Notes under the pieces: generated by a model | Told to the model about the DNA's origin: nothing | What the model saw: the letters and a program-made list of their open reading frames with translations, nothing else | Database searches by the model: none | In this document: piece by piece, positions 19,817-29,721 of the stretch | How positions within the stretch are numbered: the first letter of the stretch is position 1 | Layout of the letters: each line of letters starts with the position of its first letter | DNA from: Bacteroidota bacterium | GTDB lineage: Bacteria; Bacteroidota; Bacteroidia; 2-12-FULL-35-15 | Assembly (NCBI GenBank): GCA_947476185.1 | Contig: CANJPX010000005.1 | Span: 1-64,000, forward strand | Reading direction: 5' to 3' | Length of the DNA stretch: 64,000 nucleotides | Made by a program: the position numbers and the translations under genes

Positions 19817-22540
19817 ATGAAAAAGTTTCTACTTTCTGTAATTATTCTATTGATTGGTTTTTCCAATGCCTTTGCTACACACAATCGTGCCGGGGAAATT
19901 ACGTATGAATATATTGGAGATGCCGCTCACCCTTACAAATACCGAATCACAGTCACTACTTACACAAAATACATTATCGGAGCGAGTAATACCGACCGTT
20001 GCGACTTGGTAGTTTATTTTGGTGACGGTGATAGTGCTACCGCTCCCCGCGTTAACGGACCAAGTATCGATTGTGCCACCGCTGATGGAGTGATGATCGC
20101 CTCCTCTACCAGAAAAAATATTTATATCACCGAACATAATTATGCAGGACCTTTTACCTATTATATCACCGTTGAGGATCCAAACAGAAATTCAGGTATC
20201 TGTAATATCCCCGACTCTGAAAACGCTTCTTTCTTTTTAAGAAGTGAATTGATCATTAATAATTTTTTAGGCCCTAATACCTCACCGACTCTTCTTAATC
20301 CTCCGATTGACGACGCTTGTGTCGGTGTTTGCTTTGAGCATAATCCGGGAGCCTATGATGTAGATGGCGATAGTTTATCCTACAGCCTTACTGCCTGCTA
20401 TGCTAATGGAGCGCCTATTTTATTATGGTCCTATCCGCCAAATATGAATGCGAGTAGCATCGATCCCTTAAAAGGAGATTTGGTTTGGTGTGTCCCTCCT
20501 TCAATTTGCCAATATAACGTTGCTATCCTTATAAAAGAATACCGCAGATTGCCGGGGACAAGCATTCGTTATTATATTGGTTCCATTTTGCGTGACATGC
20601 AGATCACTGTTGGCTTTTGTACGAACACTCCTCCTGATATAATAAATCTGAACGATACATGCGTTATTGCTGGCAGCAATTTACATTTTAATGTCAATGC
20701 AACCGATGCACAAGCAAACCCTTTGACATTAACAGCTACCGGAGGACCTTTATTGTCGAGCTTCGCCCCACCGGCTACCTTTTCTGCTATTTCAGGAATT
20801 GGTACTGCAAGCGGTGTTTTTAACTGGACCCCTAGTTGTACTGAGGTTCAATTATTGCCTTATCTCGTAACCTTCAAGGCAACCGATGGCGACCTTACAA
20901 CGCCTTTAGTAAATTTCGAAACAGTATTTATTACTGTCATTGCTCCTGCTGTAACTGGATTAACAGCCACACCAAGCGGTGCAAGTATTATTCTTAATTG
21001 GAACAACGCGATCTGCAATACCTTGGGAAGCAATCCGCTGATAAATTATTATGTCTACCGTAAAAACATTTGCGACCCTTGGACCCCAGGTCCTTGCGAA
21101 ACAGGTGTTCCCGGCTACACCGGCTATACATTGATCGGAACCACAAATTACAATGTGATAACGTTCACAGATGATAATGGCGGAGCCGGACTGACCAACG
21201 GAGTGCAATATTCTTACATCGTTGTTGCTCACTATGTTGATGGCTCTAACAGTATCGCCTCACAACATGTATGTGCTGAATTGGTGCGTGATGTACCTAT
21301 CATGACCAATGTGAGTGTAATGACAACATCCCCAACTTCCGGTTCTATCTGGACACATTGGGTGAAACCAATTGGCAGCAGCACTAATTTAGATACAATA
21401 ATAAATCCTCCGCCATACGAATACCGTTTGATGCGTGCTACCGGATTCAATCCGCCTGCCGCAGCTTTCGCATTTGAAACATCCTACACCTATCCTAGTT
21501 ATTGGCAAATGACGGATACCGGCTTTGTAAGTACAGCCCTTAATACCACCGGCACTCCATACACTTACCGTGTTGATTTTTATTCAAACGGATTATTAAA
21601 AGGCTCAACGCAAACAGCCAGTTCCGTATTTTTATCCTCTACTCCGGGTGATAAAAAAGTGAATTTATCCTGGCAACATTTTGTGCCATGGCATAATTAC
21701 ATGTATCACATTTATAGGGAAACGACTCCAGGCTCAACCATTTTCAATTTAATTGATAGTACAACTGCCTTAACATATTCTGATACAGGGCTCGTGAATG
21801 AAGTAGAATATTGTTATAAAATTTTAAGCATCGGAGAATATTCAGATGCATCCTTGCCAAAACCATTACGCAATTATTCACAAATAAAATGTGAGACACC
21901 TGTAGATCTTATACCACCGTGCCAACCTACATTTGAGGTGGTTACTACTTGTGATGTTATTCAAAATACCATTACTTGGGTTAACCCGAATACTTACTGT
22001 AGTGATGATGCCGTGCAGATAAATATTTATTTTGCACCACTCGAAGGCGACCCGCTAAATCTTATTTTCAGCACCACAGATATGAGTTTAACGAGTTACA
22101 CCTTACCTATCTACCTTTATGATGGTATTCCGTCCATTGCCGGATGCTATGCTGTAACTGCTGTCGATTCTGCAATTATTCCGAATGAAAGTCCGATCGT
22201 AAATAAAATATGTGTCGACAATTGTCCTGATTATGAATTGCCAAACGTATTCACTCCAAACCTTGACGGCAAAAACGATCTCTTTACACCTCTTCCAAAT
22301 TGGCGTTTTGTAAAAGATATTGACATCAAAATTTACGACCGTTGGGGATTGCTGATGTTCGCAACTGACGACCCGTTTGTTTTGTGGGATGGAACAAATC
22401 AGGAAAACAAAAAAGAATGTTCAGATGGAACTTATTTTTATGTTTGTGTTGTGAATGAAATCCGGATCGATGGAATTCAACCTCGTGTATTAAAAGGTTT
22501 TGTTCAACTGATCAGAGAAGGAAAAAATCCAGATAAATAA
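19817..22540 (+). CDS. Secreted protein with FN3-like regions and gliding-motility-associated (CHU_C / T9SS type B) C-terminus
   Basis: Signal peptide, THNRAGEITYEY N-terminal module, LPNVFTPNLDGKNDLF...KIYDRWG C-terminus. Confidence 0.9.
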   Translation: MKKFLLSVIILLIGFSNAFATHNRAGEITYEYIGDAAHPYKYRITVTTYTKYIIGASNTDRCDLVVYFGDGDSATAPRVNGPSIDCATADGVMIASSTRKNIYITEHNYAGPFTYYITVEDPNRNSGICNIPDSENASFFLRSELIINNFLGPNTSPTLLNPPIDDACVGVCFEHNPGAYDVDGDSLSYSLTACYANGAPILLWSYPPNMNASSIDPLKGDLVWCVPPSICQYNVAILIKEYRRLPGTSIRYYIGSILRDMQITVGFCTNTPPDIINLNDTCVIAGSNLHFNVNATDAQANPLTLTATGGPLLSSFAPPATFSAISGIGTASGVFNWTPSCTEVQLLPYLVTFKATDGDLTTPLVNFETVFITVIAPAVTGLTATPSGASIILNWNNAICNTLGSNPLINYYVYRKNICDPWTPGPCETGVPGYTGYTLIGTTNYNVITFTDDNGGAGLTNGVQYSYIVVAHYVDGSNSIASQHVCAELVRDVPIMTNVSVMTTSPTSGSIWTHWVKPIGSSTNLDTIINPPPYEYRLMRATGFNPPAAAFAFETSYTYPSYWQMTDTGFVSTALNTTGTPYTYRVDFYSNGLLKGSTQTASSVFLSSTPGDKKVNLSWQHFVPWHNYMYHIYRETTPGSTIFNLIDSTTALTYSDTGLVNEVEYCYKILSIGEYSDASLPKPLRNYSQIKCETPVDLIPPCQPTFEVVTTCDVIQNTITWVNPNTYCSDDAVQINIYFAPLEGDPLNLIFSTTDMSLTSYTLPIYLYDGIPSIAGCYAVTAVDSAIIPNESPIVNKICVDNCPDYELPNVFTPNLDGKNDLFTPLPNWRFVKDIDIKIYDRWGLLMFATDDPFVLWDGTNQENKKECSDGTYFYVCVVNEIRIDGIQPRVLKGFVQLIREGKNPDK

Positions 22541-22543
22541 AAT

Positions 22544-23128
22544 ATGTTTTCAGGAATCGTAGAAAGCTTAGGAGAAGTTACCGCTATCGAAAAAGAACAA
22601 GGCAATTTGCACCTTACTGTAAAATCGCCTTTCACCAACGAACTTAAGATCGATCAAAGTGTTGCTCACAATGGCGTTTGCATGACCATTGTGGATATAA
22701 AAAACGATCGATACACTGTTACTGCAATTGGCGAAACACTTTCAAAATCTAATATCGGACTGCTCAACATCGGTGATAAAATAAATTTAGAACGTTGTTT
22801 GAAGGTTGGTGACCGGCTTGACGGGCACATCGTTCAAGGACATGTGGATCAAACAGCGGTTTGCAAAAAGGTAGAAGAAACAAATGGAAGCTGGATGTTC
22901 ACGTTCGAATACGATGCTTCACAAAACAATGTAACAGTAGAAAAAGGCTCTGTTTGTGTTAATGGTGTAAGCCTGACAGTGGTGAACTCTCAGGATAATT
23001 CCTTTTCAGTTTGTATCATTCCTTACACTTTTGAAAATACGAATTTCCATTCGTTTAAATCCGGCTCAATTGTAAACATCGAATTCGATATTCTCGGAAA
23101 ATACATTTCCAGATTAATGAAAAAATAA
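22544..23128 (+). CDS. ribE: Riboflavin synthase alpha subunit
   Basis: MFSGIVESLGEV; duplicated lumazine-binding domains (GVCMTIV, GVSLTVV). Confidence 0.95.
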   Translation: MFSGIVESLGEVTAIEKEQGNLHLTVKSPFTNELKIDQSVAHNGVCMTIVDIKNDRYTVTAIGETLSKSNIGLLNIGDKINLERCLKVGDRLDGHIVQGHVDQTAVCKKVEETNGSWMFTFEYDASQNNVTVEKGSVCVNGVSLTVVNSQDNSFSVCIIPYTFENTNFHSFKSGSIVNIEFDILGKYISRLMKK

Positions 23129-23134
23129 TTCATA

Positions 23135-23172
23135 AAAAAAGCGCTTCCATGTTGTTGAAAGCCCTTTTTTTA
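23135..23172. terminator. Terminator-like imperfect hairpin
   Basis: aaaaaaagcgcttcca...tgaaagcccttttttt between convergent ribE and metF. Confidence 0.55.
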
Positions 23173-23188
23173 GAATGTCAGAGATATA

Positions 23189-24142
23189 TTAAAACACCTG
23201 ACTCGCCACTCTTCGAGTCACTTCAGATGTTCCCATCGTATAATAATGAAGACAAGGGACATTTGCCCGTATCAATTCTTTTGATTGATCGATGCACCAT
23301 TCAATACCTACTTCACGAACCTCTGCATCCGATTTACATTTTAATATCTGCTCCAACAAAGCCTGAGGCACATCTATCTTAAAGATCTTGGCTAATACGG
23401 TCGCTTGCTTTTTAGTAGTGATAATTTTTAATCCCGGTATAATCGGAACATTGATATTTTGTTCCCTGCATTTTTTAACGTATTCAAAATATTGCGAATT
23501 ATCAAAAAACATTTGCGTCACAATATACTCCGAACCTGCATCAATCTTCGCTTTCAGATGCAACATATCGGATATCATATTGGGCGCTTCAAAATGTTTT
23601 TCAGGATAACCTGCAACACCGATGCAAAAATTTGTTGGTGCTACATCTGCTAATTCTTCATCAATATATTTTCCCTTATTCATATTTCCGATCTGTTTTA
23701 CAAGATCTATCGCGTATGAATGTCCGCCCGGCTCCGGCACAAACTCCGGTTCACTTTTTATTGAATCGCCACGCAATGCCAGCACATTATCTATTCCCAA
23801 AAACTGAAGATCAATCAATGCATTCTCTGTTTCTTCCTTACTGAAACCACCACAAATAATATGAGGAACAGCATCCACATGATATTTATTCATGATGGCA
23901 GCACAAATCCCAACAGTCCCGGGACGCTTACGGATACTCACCTTTTCAAGATATCCTCCTTCACGCTTCTTATATAAATATTCTTCACGATGATAGGTTA
24001 CATCCACAAATGATGGTTTAAATTCCATCAATGGATCTATGCCATCAAAAATGGATTGAATGCTTTTGCCTTTTAATGGTGGAAGTATCTCAATGGAGAA
24101 AAGTGTTGACTTCGATTGCTTGATGTGTTCGGTAACTTTCAT
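23189..24142 (-). CDS. metF: Methylenetetrahydrofolate reductase
   Basis: FSIEILPPLKGKSI, FVDVTYH, LALRGD, YIVTQMFFDN. Confidence 0.95.
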   Translation of the reverse strand: MKVTEHIKQSKSTLFSIEILPPLKGKSIQSIFDGIDPLMEFKPSFVDVTYHREEYLYKKREGGYLEKVSIRKRPGTVGICAAIMNKYHVDAVPHIICGGFSKEETENALIDLQFLGIDNVLALRGDSIKSEPEFVPEPGGHSYAIDLVKQIGNMNKGKYIDEELADVAPTNFCIGVAGYPEKHFEAPNMISDMLHLKAKIDAGSEYIVTQMFFDNSQYFEYVKKCREQNINVPIIPGLKIITTKKQATVLAKIFKIDVPQALLEQILKCKSDAEVREVGIEWCIDQSKELIRANVPCLHYYTMGTSEVTRRVASQVF

Positions 24143-24263
24143 AAAAATGTAATTGCAGATCTATCTGCCGACAGGTGAATTTTAATTGCGGGTGCAAAGT
24201 AACGGCATGAGGAACGAAAAACCAAATTAATATAGTTTTTGACAAAGAAGACAAAAAGGGTGA

Positions 24264-24950
24264 TCAATAAAAAAGATTGACAAACGCTGTATCTCCTGAG
24301 TTCACAGCAATCGAGTCTTGAAGGAAGGTCCCGTTTAATGTATAATGTACTTTCCTATAAGGATATGTTCTCCAGGTGATCGTTGTATCAAGATCCCGGG
24401 GATAAAGAGCAAATGTTGGCCCTATTACATAAAACCAATTTAAACTGCCATTATAAACAGCTGCCGTAGTATCTTTTATATGAGTAGTAATATAGGCAGC
24501 AGGTCTGAATAAAATATTTGTTGCTACCAGTGTATCATTTTCAATAATTTGCCACCCTTTGATCTTAACAAATCCGCACGAATTATTGGAATAAGCACTT
24601 ATATAAATATCAGTACTGTCGGAAGGCTTACTGCTTACAGTTGTTCCATTATGATCAAGATCTCCAACATACCAAAATATTTTTCTGATGTATTCCCCAT
24701 TTACATCCGAACCATCGGTAGGAATAACTTCCCCATGCGAAAACGGACCATCGGAATCATAAAGGTTAGCGTTCGCTATTGGATTTCCTGTAACAGAATC
24801 AAGTATGACACCGCGCACATACGCATAATGCGTTGATGCATTACCCCCATGATCAGGATCTCCGGAATCCTCCTCTTTTTTACAAGACGAAATAACTGTT
24901 GCTGCTAGAACAAAAAATAAAAATACCTTTCTCATACATTGATGAATCAT
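24264..24950 (-). CDS. Putative lipoprotein with carboxypeptidase-regulatory-like region
   Basis: Lipobox VISSCKK; VRGVILDSVTGNPIANANLYDSDG; start may be the internal Met at 24935. Confidence 0.6.
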   Translation of the reverse strand: MIHQCMRKVFLFFVLAATVISSCKKEEDSGDPDHGGNASTHYAYVRGVILDSVTGNPIANANLYDSDGPFSHGEVIPTDGSDVNGEYIRKIFWYVGDLDHNGTTVSSKPSDSTDIYISAYSNNSCGFVKIKGWQIIENDTLVATNILFRPAAYITTHIKDTTAAVYNGSLNWFYVIGPTFALYPRDLDTTITWRTYPYRKVHYTLNGTFLQDSIAVNSGDTAFVNLFY

Positions 24951-25080
24951 TATAAAATTAAGCCTTTTCTATCTGTTTAGCAAATAAACTCTTTGGAAAG
25001 AGTCAGCCAGCCATAAACTATGCGCTAACTATCACAAAAAAGTAGTAAATTCGCAATCCTTTAGAAAGAAAAAACAGTAA

Positions 25081-26871
25081 ATGGAGAACATCAGAAATTT
25101 TTGCATCATTGCCCACATCGATCACGGAAAGAGTACCCTTGCCGATCGTCTTTTAGAATACACGAATACCATCAGCAAACGTGACATGCAAGCCCAAGTC
25201 CTTGATGACATGGAGTTAGAGAAGGAACGCGGTATCACCATCAAGAGTCATGCTATTCAAATGGATTACGAATTGAATGGCAAAAAGTATGTTTTGAATT
25301 TAATTGATACGCCCGGTCACGTTGATTTTTCATATGAAGTTTCCCGCTCTATCGCTGCCTGTGAAGGCGCTTTATTAATTGTTGATGCAGCACAAGGGAT
25401 ACAGGCACAAACAATTTCTAACTTATATCTCGCTCTGGGCAATGACCTGGAGATCATTCCGATCTTAAATAAAATTGACCTTCCAAGCGCTGAGCCTGAA
25501 GCAGTAAAAGATCAGATCGTTGAATTATTAGGTTGCAAACGCGAAGAAATCCTATCCGCTTCCGGTAAAACCGGACTCGGTGTTCATGATATTTTAGAAG
25601 CTATTGTTGCCAGAATCCCGGCTCCGAAAGGTAACCCTACCGGTCCGCTTCAAGCATTGATCTTCGACTCGGTCTACAATTCATTCCGAGGAATTATCGC
25701 CTATTTTAAAGTAACAAACGGAACAATAAAGAAAGGTGATAAAGTAAAATTTTTCGCGACCGACAAAGTATATAATGCGGATGAGATAGGTGTATTACGA
25801 TTAAAACAAGAGCCACGAAACGAAGTAAAGACGGGCGATGTAGGATATATCATTTCAGGTATAAAAGATGCTAGAGAAGTAAAAGTTGGTGATACCATTA
25901 CCACCGTTGCTAATCCGTGTGAAGGCGGAATACAAGGTTTTGAAGAGGTGAAACCAATGGTGTTTGCAGGTATTTACCCTGTTGATACAGAAGATTTTGA
26001 AGAGTTGCGTTATTCAATGGAGAAACTCCAGTTGAACGATGCTTCCCTCACCTGGGAGCCGGAATCATCTGCTGCACTAGGCTTTGGATTCCGCTGCGGT
26101 TTCTTAGGAATGCTGCACATGGAGATTATTCAGGAACGGTTGGAGCGTGAATTTAACATGACTGTTATTACAACGGTTCCCAACGTGTCGTATCACGCAT
26201 ACGATACAAAAAACGAATTATTGGTAGTGAACAATCCTTCCGATCTGCCCGATCCAAGTAAATTGGATAGAGTGGAAGAGCCGTATATCAAAGCACAGAT
26301 CATCACAAAATCGGAATATGTAGGAAATATCATGAGCCTGTGTATCGGTAAACGTGGGATCATTACCAACCAGGTTTATTTAACCACCGACCGTGTTGAA
26401 CTTATGTTTGATATGCCGCTGGGCGAAATTGTATTCGACTTTTATGATCGCCTGAAAACAATCTCCAAAGGATATGCTTCTTTCGACTATCAGCCATTGG
26501 ATTACCGCCAAAGTTATTTGGTGAAACTGGATATCTTATTGAATTCCGAACCGGTTGATGCCTTGTCATCATTGATTCACCGCGATAATGCGTATGAGTT
26601 CGGCAAGAAGATGTGCGAGAAATTAAAAGAACTGATTCCGCGTCAACAGTTTGAGATCCCTATTCAGGCGGCTATCGGAGCAAAAGTAATTGCCCGTGAA
26701 ACCATCAAAGCGATGCGTAAAGATGTTACCGCGAAATGTTATGGTGGTGATATTTCCCGTAAACGTAAACTTCTTGAAAAACAAAAAGAAGGTAAGAAAC
26801 GGATGCGTTCTGTCGGCAGCGTTGACATTCCTCAAAGTGCGTTTATGGCAGTGTTGAAGTTGAACGATTAG
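25081..26871 (+). CDS. lepA: Elongation factor 4
   Basis: [28 protein letters not shown]; LepA C-terminal domain. Confidence 0.97.
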   Translation: MENIRNFCIIAHIDHGKSTLADRLLEYTNTISKRDMQAQVLDDMELEKERGITIKSHAIQMDYELNGKKYVLNLIDTPGHVDFSYEVSRSIAACEGALLIVDAAQGIQAQTISNLYLALGNDLEIIPILNKIDLPSAEPEAVKDQIVELLGCKREEILSASGKTGLGVHDILEAIVARIPAPKGNPTGPLQALIFDSVYNSFRGIIAYFKVTNGTIKKGDKVKFFATDKVYNADEIGVLRLKQEPRNEVKTGDVGYIISGIKDAREVKVGDTITTVANPCEGGIQGFEEVKPMVFAGIYPVDTEDFEELRYSMEKLQLNDASLTWEPESSAALGFGFRCGFLGMLHMEIIQERLEREFNMTVITTVPNVSYHAYDTKNELLVVNNPSDLPDPSKLDRVEEPYIKAQIITKSEYVGNIMSLCIGKRGIITNQVYLTTDRVELMFDMPLGEIVFDFYDRLKTISKGYASFDYQPLDYRQSYLVKLDILLNSEPVDALSSLIHRDNAYEFGKKMCEKLKELIPRQQFEIPIQAAIGAKVIARETIKAMRKDVTAKCYGGDISRKRKLLEKQKEGKKRMRSVGSVDIPQSAFMAVLKLND

Positions 26872-26888
26872 GTCTTTCATTCATTTAT

Positions 26889-26973
26889 AGGGCCTTCCCT
26901 TTCAGGTCGGGCTATACGCTTCAATCTTTTTTCGTTCCTAAAAAAGGATTTCCACTGCTATCCCTAAGGCGGA
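26889..26973 (-). repeat. Dispersed-repeat-like element, left arm
   Basis: Reverse complement (ccgccttagggatagcagtggaaatcctttttt..aaagattgaagcgtatagcccgacc) resembles 26997-27093. Confidence 0.6.
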
Positions 26974-26996
26974 TATGAAAACACATATATTATTAG

Positions 26997-27093
26997 CTAG
27001 CCCCGATTGTAACGAAAATCCTTTACCGCTTTTCGCGGAAAGATGAAGTGAAAAGCGGGTGAATGTTTGTTACGGAGCGGGATGATTTTGCTC
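26997..27093 (+). repeat. Dispersed-repeat-like element, right arm (inverted relative to left arm)
   Basis: tagccccgattgtaacgaaaatcctttaccgc..aaagatgaagtgaaaagcggg. Confidence 0.6.
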
Positions 27094-27226
27094 CAAAACC
27101 ATGAAACGGCATTCTCATAACCCAAAAACAGTAGATTTTCTTGAAAAATAAAAAATTCCAAAAAACCCTGTAACTTTACATTTAGTTAGTCGTCATAAAC
27201 CTGAAAACGACCAAAAAAACGCTACA

Positions 27227-27712
27227 ATGACTGTCGAAGAATTCAACAAAACAGTTGATTTACATGCAGATAACCTTTACCGGTTCATCCTTAAGAATAT
27301 TAAGGATTCGGAGAAAGCACGTGACATTGTGCAGGATACATATGAGAAAATGTGGCTGAAAGTTTCGGACGTAGAAAGCACAAATGCCAAATCGTATATG
27401 TTCACTACCGCTTATCGCACCATGATCGACAGGATCAGAAGGGATAAAAAACAAGGCGACATGACGGAAGCGAAAATGAATACACTGAGCTCCAGTCGCC
27501 AATACAGCGACCTCAAAGAAATATTGAACGAAGCATTAAATAAGTTACCGGAAATTCAACGTTCTGTGATTTTATTACGTGATTATGAAGGTTATAATTA
27601 TGCTGAGATAGGTGAAATAACAGGCCTCACCGAATCACAAGTGAAGGTTTATATTTTCAGAGCAAGGGGAGCATTGAAAAATTATATTGGTGCGATGGAA
27701 AATGTGATATAA
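27227..27712 (+). CDS. ECF RNA polymerase sigma factor
   Basis: Sigma70 r2 (YRFILKNIKDSEKARDIVQDTYEKMW) and r4 (IQRSVILLRDYEGYNYAEIGEITGLTESQVKVYIFRAR). Confidence 0.93.
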   Translation: MTVEEFNKTVDLHADNLYRFILKNIKDSEKARDIVQDTYEKMWLKVSDVESTNAKSYMFTTAYRTMIDRIRRDKKQGDMTEAKMNTLSSSRQYSDLKEILNEALNKLPEIQRSVILLRDYEGYNYAEIGEITGLTESQVKVYIFRARGALKNYIGAMENVI

Positions 27713-27748
27713 AGAAACAAAACATAACTCTCAAGAGGAGAAAATAAA

Positions 27749-29089
27749 ATGAATATTAACAAAAATAACTACGAAGCCTTTTTCCTTGATTACCACGAAG
27801 GAAATCTTTCACCGCTACAGGTGGCTGACTTGTTATTGTTTGTTGAACAACACCCCGAATTGAGAGAAGAATTTGAAAGCTTTGAAAATGTTACGCTTGA
27901 TGATCTGGCAACCGTTTCTTTCGGAGATAAATCAAGTTTAAAAAAAGAAATAAACATTAATAACAAAGACGAATATTTTATCCGTTCTGTAGAAGACACC
28001 TTAACTGCTGAAGAAAAAGGCTTAGTAGAAAATTTCATTAAACAACATCCCCAATATTTACCTGAATTTGAATTGTTTCAGAAAACAAAATTGTCTGCTG
28101 ATACTTCAATCGTTTTTGAAAATAAAGAATCCTTAAAACGAAGCCTCTCCCCAGCCCTCTCCAAAGGAGAAGGAGTTGTTCCCGAATTACAAAAGTGGGA
28201 CGACTTGCTTATCGCTTCGATTGAAGGATTATTAAGCAAACCAGAATCGGCTTTGCTGGATCAGCAACTATCTGTTAACACTGAGATGCAACATAATTAT
28301 AGTTTGTACAAACAAACAAAACTTGTTGCGGATCTATCCGTTGCATACGAAAACAAAGAAGAATTAAAGCGTAAAGAGAGAAAGATCATTCCTTTCTATT
28401 ATTACGTTGCGGCTGCTGCATCCATATTATTATTGTTTGGTTTGTTCTTCATTTATAAGGGCAAAAATACTGTTGACCAAAATTTTGCAGATAAAAATAA
28501 TGGAATTGAAACAATTCAAAAAGAAAATAGCGGAAATACAAATGCTGTCGTTAAAGCAAATGAAGTAATTAAAAATTCTTCAATCACTCCAATTCAAACA
28601 GCATCAGTTGTAAAAAAGAAAAAAGAAAATCATGTAAAAAACAATATCTCCATTGACCCTATTCTCACCGCTAATGAAGAAGAAAAAATAAATATTGCGG
28701 AGATCAAAAAAGAAAATAGCATTGAAAAGACTCCCAATAACGAAGTGCTTGTAATTCAACAGCCGACAATTAACAACCAACAGTTACCTGCATTGGCAAA
28801 CAATAAAGAGAAAATAAATACAAACCGAACAGGAACTGAATACCTTTCTTTAAAAGAATTAGCTGCTGAAAAGATCAAGGAAAAAACATTGGACGACCAA
28901 ACACTTGCTGTGCAAAAAAAGAATGGACGCGCTAAACGATTTACAGGTTGGGATCTCGCTCAGATCGTTACCAGAGGAATAAGTAAAATAACCGGCCGTG
29001 ATGTTGAAGTAAAACCTACCTATAATGAAGAAGGCAATGTTACGGCATATGCCCTAGGTGGAGGCTTTCAGGTATCAAGAGGAAAATAA
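27749..29089 (+). CDS. Membrane protein, putative anti-sigma factor with three internal repeats
   Basis: Directly downstream of ECF sigma; three ~60-aa repeats then one TM (YYYVAAAASILLLFGLFFIY). Confidence 0.75.
   Translation: MNINKNNYEAFFLDYHEGNLSPLQVADLLLFVEQHPELREEFESFENVTLDDLATVSFGDKSSLKKEININNKDEYFIRSVEDTLTAEEKGLVENFIKQHPQYLPEFELFQKTKLSADTSIVFENKESLKRSLSPALSKGEGVVPELQKWDDLLIASIEGLLSKPESALLDQQLSVNTEMQHNYSLYKQTKLVADLSVAYENKEELKRKERKIIPFYYYVAAAASILLLFGLFFIYKGKNTVDQNFADKNNGIETIQKENSGNTNAVVKANEVIKNSSITPIQTASVVKKKKENHVKNNISIDPILTANEEEKINIAEIKKENSIEKTPNNEVLVIQQPTINNQQLPALANNKEKINTNRTGTEYLSLKELAAEKIKEKTLDDQTLAVQKKNGRAKRFTGWDLAQIVTRGISKITGRDVEVKPTYNEEGNVTAYALGGGFQVSRGK
28144..28177. repeat. Palindromic repeat embedded in coding sequence
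   Basis: cctctccccagccctctccaaaggagaaggagtt, encoding SLSPALSKGEGV in the 27749 CDS. Confidence 0.7.
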
Positions 29090-29091
29090 AT

Positions 29092-29721
29092 TTATTTATA
29101 ACTAAAATTTACTCCAACAACTTCATCAGCAACTGAGAAGTGAATCAACATATATTTCAAATCACTCCTTTCTATATTGTTGTCGATCCTGATCTCTGTC
29201 ATCAATGTTGTAATGTTTGAATTGATCTCCACCCTGCACGCATATGATTTTGGAAATTTTTCAATATACCAGCCAAGTCGTTTTGAAGGATCAACAACAA
29301 AATTATCATTTTCAGAAACAATTTGAAATGGACTGGAATGGTCCAGTTTAATTTCAGTCAGCCGGCCATTATTTTTATTTTGATCAAAATTGAATTTTAC
29401 ATTATCCAGCTTAAATGCTTGATGGGAATTTTCGAGTACGGGATCATAAATAAAATCATACAACTCTCCTTTATGGTAATATAACAAGGTATCGATATTT
29501 AGCATCATAGAAAATGGCCTCCCATTTCCTTTAACCACAACATTATCAAGATTCATCTTATCAAACACACAGGTTCCGTTTTCCAAACGAATCGCTCGTT
29601 CTTTATCCTCGGCTTTCATTTTATCAAGATTTGTTAATCCCAGATAGATCAACCAGACCACCAAAATAATTACACTGGAATAAATAACTGCCTTGGTAAG
29701 AATGCGTTTCATGTTTTTCAA
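29092..29721 (-). CDS. Hypothetical membrane-anchored protein
   Basis: N-terminal TM; 4-nt overlap with nadB. Confidence 0.6.
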   Translation of the reverse strand: MKNMKRILTKAVIYSSVIILVVWLIYLGLTNLDKMKAEDKERAIRLENGTCVFDKMNLDNVVVKGNGRPFSMMLNIDTLLYYHKGELYDFIYDPVLENSHQAFKLDNVKFNFDQNKNNGRLTEIKLDHSSPFQIVSENDNFVVDPSKRLGWYIEKFPKSYACRVEINSNITTLMTEIRIDNNIERSDLKYMLIHFSVADEVVGVNFSYK

